Assembly: GCA_005884605.1 (NCBI GenBank)
Contig: VBBE01000053.1
Location: forward strand, 1 to 5,150
DNA from: Candidatus Bathyarchaeota archaeon
Lineage (GTDB): Archaea > Thermoproteota > Bathyarchaeia > 40CM-2-53-6
Direction of reading: 5' to 3'
DNA length: 5,150 nucleotides
Of this stretch, positions 1 through 4,033 are shown one piece after another. The notes under the pieces are model-generated. The model had not been told where the DNA came from. It worked only from the letters and a program-made list of their open reading frames with translations, and did not search any database. Each line of letters begins with the position of its first letter. Within the stretch, counting starts at the first letter, position 1. The position numbers were made by a program, and so were the translations under genes.

Positions 1-64
1 GAAAAGAGCGGGGACTGGCGAGCTCTTTCATTATTCGAATCTGGATATCGTCCAGGGCCTGCAA
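1..64 (-). CDS. Partial winged-helix (Lrp/AsnC-like) regulator, N-terminus only
   Basis: Reading off the left edge on the minus strand, the frame from a TTG at 64-62 gives MQALDDIQIRIMKELASPRSF. This resembles the first helix of Lrp/AsnC-type winged-helix regulators (LDxIDxxILxEL), and the ELASPxSF continuation recalls a thaumarchaeal subfamily from memory. If correct, it is a cytoplasmic DNA-binding transcription factor, of which only 21 residues are visible. The T-rich stretch at 100-92 (minus strand) sits about 30 bases upstream and could be its TATA box, implying a nearly leaderless mRNA. A later ATG at 31-29 would lose the conserved LDDI segment, so the TTG is preferred. The gene would diverge from the cupredoxin at 177. 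Two plus-strand frames are also open here, so the strand assignment is tentative. Confidence 0.42.
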   Translation of the reverse strand, partial: MQALDDIQIRIMKELASPRSF

Positions 65-90
65 CAGAACATTCGAGACGATATCGTGAA

Positions 91-100
91 CTAAAAAAAC
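91..100. promoter_or_regulatory. A/T-rich TATA-like element in divergent region
   Basis: A run of seven A bases follows CT on the plus strand, reading TTTTTTTAG on the minus strand. On the minus strand it lies about 30 bases before the TTG at 64, the usual archaeal TATA-to-start spacing for leaderless mRNA. On the plus strand it would place a transcript start near 121 and leave a leader of about 55 bases before the cupredoxin. It is the only strongly A/T-rich stretch in this intergenic region. Assignment is from position and composition only. Confidence 0.33.
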
Positions 101-101
101 T

Positions 102-120
102 GTCCGAAAATCGGCCGGAC
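102..120. repeat. Inverted repeat GTCCG-n9-CGGAC, possible operator
   Basis: GTCCG at 102-106 is the exact reverse complement of CGGAC at 116-120. An overlapping CCGA/TCGG pair (104-107, 111-114) and a CGGCCG palindrome (112-117) lie inside it. It sits between the A/T-rich element at 91-100 and the cupredoxin start, at or just upstream of the expected plus-strand transcript start, so it could be a regulator-binding site. The arms are only 5 bp, so chance is a real alternative. Confidence 0.25.
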
Positions 121-163
121 CTTAGGCGTTGAGCTATGAGTCGTCCAGGAATACTGGGATAAC

Positions 164-168
164 AGGAG
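164..168 (+). promoter_or_regulatory. Shine-Dalgarno AGGAG that fixes the cupredoxin start
   Basis: AGGAG ends 8 bases before the ATG at 177. This supports the ATG over an in-frame TTG at 129, which has no such site and would add 16 residues with no signal-like character. Confidence 0.7.
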
Positions 169-176
169 AAGCTAGA

Positions 177-650
177 ATGGCCAACTCAAAACCATCAATC
201 GGTCCTCGACGAAGCCGAAAGATCTGGGTCGTACTCGCTTCTGTCATCATAATCGTAGTCGTCATCGCTGGGGTATTCTACATGGCAAATCGCTCCCAAG
301 CTGCTCCCGCACCACCAACAGGCCCCAACGTGACCATCTGGGATACAGGGTTCTGCTCCAACACTGGAAACTGCGGCTACAGTCCCATACCCAAGAACAT
401 AACATCTGGAACAGCCCTAACATGGACAAACACCGGCGGCCAACCTCACACAGCTAGTGAGTGCACCACAGCCGATACCACAAATGCGTGTCCGAACGGA
501 GCAGGCTCCAATACTTCCGAGTCCCGAGCTTTCGACTCAGGCACCCTAGGCAAGGGTCAACTGTTCACATACTCCATCAACACCCCCGGCACCTACTATT
601 ACTATTGCATTCTTCACCCTTGGATGCACGGGACCATCTTAGTCAGCTAG
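177..650 (+). CDS. Membrane-anchored amicyanin/plastocyanin-like blue copper protein
   Basis: This 157-residue protein is predicted to be a type-1 copper electron carrier tethered outside the cytoplasmic membrane. Residues 1-15 are basic (RRSRK) and 16-35 are a strongly hydrophobic helix, giving a signal anchor with no obvious cleavage site. An Ala/Pro linker (42-50) leads to the cupredoxin domain (about 51-157). Copper ligands visible are His91 (GGQPHT), Cys144, His147 and Met150 in CILHPWM. The CxxHPxM spacing matches the short amicyanin-type ligand loop rather than the longer plastocyanin one. Two extra cysteine pairs (Cys60/Cys66 and Cys96/Cys105) probably form disulfides, as fits an external protein. 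The ATG is chosen because AGGAG lies 8 bases upstream. Such small cupredoxins are abundant in Nitrososphaeria and haloarchaea. The redox partner is not evident from the neighbours. Fold and copper binding are well supported; the physiological role is inferred. Confidence 0.92.
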   Translation: MANSKPSIGPRRSRKIWVVLASVIIIVVVIAGVFYMANRSQAAPAPPTGPNVTIWDTGFCSNTGNCGYSPIPKNITSGTALTWTNTGGQPHTASECTTADTTNACPNGAGSNTSESRAFDSGTLGKGQLFTYSINTPGTYYYYCILHPWMHGTILVS

Positions 651-672
651 AGAGATTGACGGAGAATTAGTC

Positions 673-743
673 TCACTCACTTCTGACAAAGCTCTCCGAT
701 GAGCCAGCAGTCAGAAGCTAGTAATAAGCCCAAACTTGAGTGA
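673..743. repeat. Nested inverted repeat between cupredoxin and cupin genes
   Basis: An 8-bp perfect stem, CTTCTGAC (680-687) with GTCAGAAG (710-717), encloses a second 4-bp stem, GCTC (691-694) with GAGC (701-704), around the loop TCCGAT. A further 6-bp pair, TCACTC (673-678) with GAGTGA (738-743), brackets the whole. It occupies most of the 119-base gap between a stop at 650 and a start at 770. It could be a 3'-end stabilising hairpin for the cupredoxin mRNA, a leader structure for the cupin gene, or a protein-binding site. No T-tract follows it, so a classical terminator is not supported. Confidence 0.4.
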
Positions 744-769
744 CACTGATGATGATCCGATAGCTAGAA

Positions 770-1684
770 ATGTCCGGGTCCTCATCCGGTTTTCCTATGA
801 AGGTAATACTAGAGGAGGCCGTCCGTGAAGGGGCGATAAGAGTAGACCTGGCCTGGGACCTATTCTTTGAAAAGCCAACAATCCCCGAAGGACATGGCGG
901 AAGACTAATACCGTTTACCAATTGGCTCTGGGACGAGCTGGGCAAGAAAGCAGGAAACCTGAACCGGAACTCCAGCAGCGAGCTCACTCTGACGATACCC
1001 TCTCTAAGCGAACAGGGAATGGATTTCTTGCTACGTCTGACATCTTTCTGGTCAAACGACGTTTACCTGAAGAAGGACGGGGTGCTTTCAGAGAACCTCT
1101 GGAGGAAGCCGGTCATCAACGTCTTTGATGATACTAGGCTGGACGGATCTGAGCGTTCGCTGACAAGGAAACGGGAAGGATACTATACGCGATTCCTCAT
1201 GCCGCTGCTCGGGCCCGGCCGGACTGCCTTCAGGGTCGAAGTGATCGAGAACGGTGAATCGTCCGCTCGATTACACAGCCACAGCGAAGTCGACGAATAC
1301 TATCTGATTCTCGAAGGGTCCGGGACCCTTAGATTCAACTACAAAGAAATCGCCGTCCATCGGGGGGACCTGATCGGAAAGCCAACGGGACCGGATGATG
1401 CTTCCCAACTTATCGCGGATCAAGGAGAAACACTGCGTATACTCGATATGGAGGTGTGGCACGACCGTCCCGACAACTCCAAGGATCTAATCCACAATCC
1501 GGATTTCAATGAGATCTTCATGAGAGGACGGGGTTGGGGCGCTCTCGTCCCAGCAGACGCCCTCCTCAACCCCAGCGACTTTGGACAATACTACAATGAA
1601 AGCTACAAGCGAACCAAGGATGGCGGGTGGGTTCCCTCAAAGGCACGCGGCCACAAGAAGATCAGGGCAAAGTCATCACAATAG
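770..1684 (+). CDS. Cupin-fold protein with long N-terminal region (COG3837-like cupin)
   Basis: The 304-residue protein carries a single cupin beta-barrel at about 140-235. Cupin motif 1 is visible as G162...H169-S-H171...E176...G183, giving the usual His, His and Glu metal ligands. Motif 2 is G199...P205-T-G207, but the position that normally supplies the fourth ligand, a histidine, is Asp210. The tail (WHDRPD, then PDF) resembles uncharacterised COG3837 cupins, where a similar D..xPD segment follows the barrel. Residues 1-140 are not recognised and resemble no domain I can name; there is no signal peptide or membrane helix, so it is cytoplasmic. The C-terminus is Lys/Arg-rich. A stop at 761-763 means ATG 770 is the first usable start; ATG 797 (MKVILEEAV) is an equally credible alternative, and neither has a clear Shine-Dalgarno. 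The metal and substrate are unknown; isomerase, dioxygenase or ligand-sensing roles are all possible for cupins. Confidence 0.85.
   Translation: MSGSSSGFPMKVILEEAVREGAIRVDLAWDLFFEKPTIPEGHGGRLIPFTNWLWDELGKKAGNLNRNSSSELTLTIPSLSEQGMDFLLRLTSFWSNDVYLKKDGVLSENLWRKPVINVFDDTRLDGSERSLTRKREGYYTRFLMPLLGPGRTAFRVEVIENGESSARLHSHSEVDEYYLILEGSGTLRFNYKEIAVHRGDLIGKPTGPDDASQLIADQGETLRILDMEVWHDRPDNSKDLIHNPDFNEIFMRGRGWGALVPADALLNPSDFGQYYNESYKRTKDGGWVPSKARGHKKIRAKSSQ
1314..1330. repeat. Perfect 17-base palindrome inside the cupin gene
   Basis: AAGGGTCC and GGACCCTT flank a single central G, giving an 8-bp perfect inverted repeat with a 1-base centre. It falls in codons for the turn after cupin motif 1 (LEGSGTL), so coding constraint on Gly/Ser/Thr codons may explain it. 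It has the same 'long arms, one-base centre' form as the intergenic palindrome at 2745-2763, though with a different sequence. Confidence 0.3.
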
Positions 1685-1869
1685 ACCCGATGAGTGACCC
1701 CTCCCCACCTGACTCATGGGCAGTTTCAATCGTCCAAAATATTACCAGTTATCCGACACTACACTGACGATGAGCCTGCCTAAGAGTAATGAGTAGTCGG
1801 AGCCTCGTTCGCCTGGACCTCGCCTAGAATATCGGAATTATGTTTTCATCGTTCTATTCGCAGCTATTC
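1685..1869. other. Intergenic stretch with no supported gene
   Basis: About 185 bases follow the cupin stop at moderate G+C (roughly 45% by hand count over 1721-1860). Both strands break into short frames without recognisable protein character. The only structure seen is a weak 6-bp pair, ATGAGT (1690-1695) with ACTCAT (1712-1717), just after the cupin stop. No tRNA, rRNA, SRP or RNase P motif was recognised. Confidence 0.5.
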
Positions 1870-1879
1870 TCGCTATCGC

Positions 1880-2027
1880 CTCGGTGGCGACCCGTGCCCG
1901 CTCGGCCGCGACCTTATCCGCGGGCGCACCGGTCAGGTCCCCGCATCACCTGCCAGCGGATCGACGGGTCCGAGTGGAGCAGCCAGTCGACGACGGTCAG
2001 AGATATCTCTCCCGCAGTGGGATGCAT
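1880..2027 (-). pseudogene. Frameshifted, truncated N-terminus of squalene-cyclase/prenyltransferase-like family protein
   Basis: On the minus strand an ATG at 2027-2025 opens MHPTAGEISLTVV followed by DWLLHSDPSIRWQVMR, which I recognise as the N-terminal signature of a hypothetical family common in actinobacteria. That family is annotated as squalene-cyclase or prenyltransferase-repeat-like, with an alpha/alpha-toroid fold and usually around 300 residues (from memory). After Arg29 the frame goes off and stops at 1916-1914. Skipping one base in the C4 run at 1939-1942 restores DLTGAPADKVAAERARVATE, which continues the family consensus. At 1880 the match ends where GWGARLL would be expected; the frame then reads unrelated AIARIAANRT and stops at 1840-1838. 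So about 49 codons survive, with one +1 frameshift and loss of the rest. G+C over 1871-2040 is about 69% (118 of 170 by hand) against 40-45% in the flanks, suggesting transfer from a high-G+C source. It is probably non-functional. Confidence 0.75.
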
Positions 2028-2055
2028 CGGCCTGTCGGCACTATGCTCCCGCCGC

Positions 2056-2068
2056 GTGCTTTTAGCAC
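2056..2068. repeat. Small hairpin at the right edge of the G+C-rich island
   Basis: GTGCT (2056-2060) and AGCAC (2064-2068) form a perfect 5-bp stem around TTT. It lies exactly where composition falls from G+C-rich to A+T-rich, upstream of the remnant's start codon. It may be part of the incoming DNA's end or chance. Confidence 0.3.
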
Positions 2069-2098
2069 AACCATATAGTCAAGATTATCGGGCTCGGG

Positions 2099-2105
2099 AA
2101 AAAAA
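2099..2105 (-). terminator. T-tract terminator for the secreted-protein gene
   Basis: Seven consecutive A bases on the plus strand read as T7 on the minus strand, flanked by C runs, 46 bases downstream of the stop at 2151-2153. Archaeal RNA polymerase terminates at such U-tracts without needing a stable hairpin. The position is appropriate for ending the 2675-2151 transcript. Confidence 0.5.
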
Positions 2106-2150
2106 GGGGATTTGACAGTTTTTCAGGACAACATCTAGCACCATCAGGAA

Positions 2151-2675
2151 TTATCCAGTGTTCACCAGATATCCGTATAACATGGCAAGCGAGTCCGATG
2201 GTGCCATGATGGTAACTCCGGGCGAAACGACAAAACCTGTTGTCAGATGCTCGTCCTTGAACGCGACGCCATCCACGTCGGCTACTTGGTAAGAGATGAA
2301 AACCAAGCTTCGATGGTTGCTCAATTGTTCTCTGAGTTCGATGGTGAAAATCGTCGAGTTTCCCGCATACACCCTGCCCCTATCTATTCTCCAAGAGACA
2401 TCGGTGACGACCAAGACCGAACCCACTGGAACCGTGAAATTCTCTGGTGTCGTTCCATCAGAATGCGATCTAGTACAGAACAGTTCGCGAGCTATCACGG
2501 GAGAGCCTTGACAGCGAAGCGTGACAAGTGACCCAGGTTCTTGTCCAAGGTGAGTCTTTGGAAAGTTTGTGACGAACACGTTGAGCACCTGAGATGCAGA
2601 TGCGGATGCGAACATCCCGGTGATGAAAGTGGCGAGTACTACAATGGTCACAATGATTCCTTCTTTTCTATTCAA
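2151..2675 (-). CDS. Secreted beta-rich protein of unknown function
   Basis: The 174-residue product begins with a short basic stretch (MNRKEG) and a hydrophobic core (7-22) followed by ASASASQ, a typical signal peptide likely cleaved near residues 25-28. The mature part is rich in Val, Thr and Ser alternation typical of a beta-sandwich. It shows VLNVFVTNFP (30-39) and FTVPVGSVLVVTDVSW (80-95), patterns I associate with small secreted bacterial proteins of the 'NFPxxQxVxG' and 'VPxGxxLVVTDV' kind. Cys55 and Cys67 could form a disulfide. The start is TTG: the upstream in-frame codons are TTT then TGA, and a strong AAGGAGG lies 11 bases before it. It has its own promoter-like elements and diverges from the CxxC gene at about 2928. 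No catalytic residues are recognisable; surface binding or adhesion is possible but not shown. Confidence 0.8.
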   Translation of the reverse strand: MNRKEGIIVTIVVLATFITGMFASASASQVLNVFVTNFPKTHLGQEPGSLVTLRCQGSPVIARELFCTRSHSDGTTPENFTVPVGSVLVVTDVSWRIDRGRVYAGNSTIFTIELREQLSNHRSLVFISYQVADVDGVAFKDEHLTTGFVVSPGVTIMAPSDSLAMLYGYLVNTG

Positions 2676-2686
2676 AAATCAACACA

Positions 2687-2693
2687 CCTCCTT
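2687..2693 (-). promoter_or_regulatory. Strong Shine-Dalgarno AAGGAGG deciding a TTG start
   Basis: AAGGAGG on the minus strand ends 11 bases before the TTG at 2675. It is the strongest ribosome-binding site in the window. No in-frame ATG or GTG lies between it and the TTG. Confidence 0.7.
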
Positions 2694-2730
2694 CCCATCC
2701 CATGGCCCGCGTTTCGTATGGCGATGACCA

Positions 2731-2736
2731 TTTAAG
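2731..2736 (-). promoter_or_regulatory. TATA-like box for the secreted-protein gene
   Basis: CTCTTAAATGG on the minus strand contains CTTAAA at 2736-2731. An archaeal start site about 25 bases on would be near 2707, leaving a leader of about 32 bases that includes the AAGGAGG. The core reads TTTAAG on the plus strand, so it could also drive rightward transcription beginning near 2758. Confidence 0.5.
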
Positions 2737-2744
2737 AGAATCAG

Positions 2745-2763
2745 GGACTCTCACTGAGAGTCC
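2745..2763. promoter_or_regulatory. Perfect 9+1+9 palindrome, probable operator
   Basis: GGACTCTCA and TGAGAGTCC flank a central C, a perfect 19-base palindrome. It lies in the divergent region, about 9 bases from the TATA-like box at 2731-2736 on the side upstream for leftward transcription, and over the predicted start of any rightward transcript. Symmetry and position suit a dimeric regulator such as a winged-helix protein, activating leftward or repressing rightward transcription. A one-base loop is poor for an RNA hairpin, favouring a DNA site. Confidence 0.55.
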
Positions 2764-2897
2764 TATTCCTCAAGTATGATCGAAAGTGGCTACGGTAGCC
2801 TCGGAGAGACTCGAATATGATGGAAAGAGAGGGGACGCTACGAGAGATCGGGCAGCGGGTCAGATCCTTATCCCCACCCTTGAGAGGAGAAAGTTCG

Positions 2898-2905
2898 CTT
2901 ATATG
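2898..2905 (+). promoter_or_regulatory. TATA-like box for the CxxC protein gene
   Basis: CTTATATG, preceded by the purine-rich GAGAAAG, has its centre near 2902. The GTG at 2928 lies 26 bases downstream, the usual archaeal TATA-to-start spacing, which fits a leaderless mRNA. It falls inside the longer open frame beginning at 2817, so it argues for a later start. Confidence 0.4.
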
Positions 2906-2927
2906 TCAGAACGAGGAATCGAATAGT

Positions 2928-3353
2928 GTGAGACCGGGTCACTCTTCTTCGCCTAGTTTTCCCTTGAAGGTTACTTTTGTCGGCATCATGCCCACTCTGT
3001 TCGCTCACTGCCAGCACTGTATGGAAGTCATGCACGCGACCGGCATGGCTCCTTATTCGGAACAGCTGGAAGACTACCCGGAGGATGTCAAGAAACAATA
3101 TTTCCAGCTCTCTGAGATAGCACAGAAGCTCAAGACTGAGTTCGGCGGGTCAGTAGTACTCGATCCAGTGGACTCGGCGTCCCCGCAAGGAGTCTGGTTA
3201 TCGATCAGGCACCGAATCCTAAGGACTCCATGCATCTTGATTCGAGGGAACAAAGTCTTCAACAAATTTCCGGACTACGAAGAGCTAAGAACAACGATAC
3301 TCGACGCGTTAGAGCGCTCCGGCCGAATAGCCTCGACCCGTGTTTCTCACTAG
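2928..3353 (+). CDS. Thioredoxin-fold CxxC protein, likely thiol-disulfide oxidoreductase
   Basis: From GTG 2928 the product is 141 residues with a thioredoxin-like plan. A beta strand (KVTFVGIM) leads to a C28-Q-H-C31 redox pair at the start of a helix, followed by an acidic helical insert (YSEQLEDYPEDVKKQY), a second strand (SVVLDPVDS), then TPC at 100-102 where thioredoxins have the cis-proline, ILIRGNKVF strands and a final helix (DYEELRTTILDAL). A third cysteine directly after the cis-proline is unusual. There is no signal peptide, so it should be cytoplasmic. The start is uncertain: ATG 2817 has GGAG 9-10 bases upstream but adds 37 residues of low-complexity, non-protein-like sequence; TTG 2964 begins exactly at the fold; GTG 2928 fits the TATA-like box. 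The stop overlaps the convergent gene's stop by four bases. The substrate (disulfides, a metal or arsenate) is unknown. Confidence 0.75.
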   Translation: MRPGHSSSPSFPLKVTFVGIMPTLFAHCQHCMEVMHATGMAPYSEQLEDYPEDVKKQYFQLSEIAQKLKTEFGGSVVLDPVDSASPQGVWLSIRHRILRTPCILIRGNKVFNKFPDYEELRTTILDALERSGRIASTRVSH

Positions 3354-3994
3354 ATCGAACGTCCAACCAGAGAGATAAGATCAATCGTCTTAGCCAGTTC
3401 GTCCATGCGCAGCCTCGCCACGAGGTGGAGCCTCGACGGTTCTTCCTCAAGCATCAGAGAATCAACAGCGTTCAGATCTTTCAATCTCGCAACCAAACCA
3501 CTCCGGTCGACCAGTTGGTTCGCGAACTCGACGCCCTTCGAATAGACACTGTACCCCAGCTCACTGAGTTGAGGGATCTTGACTTCTTCAATGCCAGCTG
3601 TTTCCCAGGTGAGCTTCATGTTCTTCCTCAGCCTCGTAATCTCAACCTGGAACTTTACTGGGTCGGTCAGGGTAGCCCAGCAGTTCAGCCTGTCAGAATC
3701 CCTCGTGATCAACGAGTAGGGGTAGTAGATCAGATTCTCTCTAGCGCCTAACGTTAACGCAAACTCTAGCTCCTTGAACCCGTCAGATGAGCTGTTCATC
3801 TCGCACTTTATTCTGAGACCAGCATGCCCGAACGATGCAAACTTCACCCTGGCCTTCCGGGAGAATCTCTCCTCGAACCAGTGAGCGTATCGCTTGAGAA
3901 TCCTGTGCTTGTAGTAGGTCCCGAGAAAATAGACGACGACGAGGATAGTGGCTAGAGCCGCGACAACTTCGATATCTGAGAAGACGAAGGCCAA
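3350..3994 (-). CDS. Single-pass membrane protein of unknown function, downstream of CstA
   Basis: The 214-residue product has one hydrophobic helix near the N-terminus (about 8-27, VVAALATILVVVYFL) followed by a basic segment (KHRILKRYAHW, RFSRKARVK), predicting a short outside tail and a soluble cytoplasmic domain of about 185 residues. That domain is mixed alpha/beta with a charged helical C-terminus (LEEEPSRLHLVARLRMDELAKT). I do not recognise the family and see no catalytic motif. The start is TTG at 3994: an in-frame TAG lies four codons upstream and no ATG or GTG follows before the membrane helix ends. There is no clear Shine-Dalgarno. It begins 39 bases after the CstA stop on the same strand, so co-transcription and an accessory role for the transporter are plausible but unproven. 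Confidence 0.75.
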   Translation of the reverse strand: MAFVFSDIEVVAALATILVVVYFLGTYYKHRILKRYAHWFEERFSRKARVKFASFGHAGLRIKCEMNSSSDGFKELEFALTLGARENLIYYPYSLITRDSDRLNCWATLTDPVKFQVEITRLRKNMKLTWETAGIEEVKIPQLSELGYSVYSKGVEFANQLVDRSGLVARLKDLNAVDSLMLEEEPSRLHLVARLRMDELAKTIDLISLVGRSI

Positions 3995-4033
3995 GACCAG
4001 TGACTAGGAGGCCGGCACCCTACATGATGCTAT

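Noticed and set aside
2..94. Plus-strand frame ending at 94 (GTGELFHYSNLDIVQGL...), possible C-terminus of an upstream gene
   Set aside because: It reads reasonably as protein, but the minus-strand frame over the same bases gives a more recognisable regulator N-terminus with a fitting promoter. It is retained only as the alternative.
749..755. C-box-like ATGATGA, possible C/D box guide RNA
   Set aside because: No CTGA D box lies within the expected distance, and no D'/C' motifs are present.
718..987. Minus-strand 89-codon frame opposite the start of the cupin gene
   Set aside because: It is a shadow of the cupin coding frame, with Ser/Arg/Pro-rich composition and no promoter or recognisable domain.
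1690..1717. Possible hairpin after the cupin stop (ATGAGT/ACTCAT)
   Set aside because: Only 6 bp with a 16-base loop and no T-tract, so it is too weak to call a terminator.
1931..1985. SRP RNA helix-8-like pieces (GGTCAGGTCC and GGAGCAGCC)
   Set aside because: The two pieces resemble the 4.5S/SRP core, but they are separated by about 34 bases, the tetraloop is not a GNAR loop, and no Alu domain or closing helix is present. Coding similarity on the minus strand explains the sequence.
1840..2115. Plus-strand open frames over the G+C-rich island (91 and 64 codons)
   Set aside because: Arg/Pro/Ser-rich, low-complexity translations are what the complement of a G+C-rich coding remnant produces. 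The minus strand gives the recognisable protein family.
3230..3751. Plus-strand 173-codon frame crossing the convergent gene ends
   Set aside because: It overlaps two better-supported genes, and its Arg/Gln/Pro-rich composition is typical of antisense frames.
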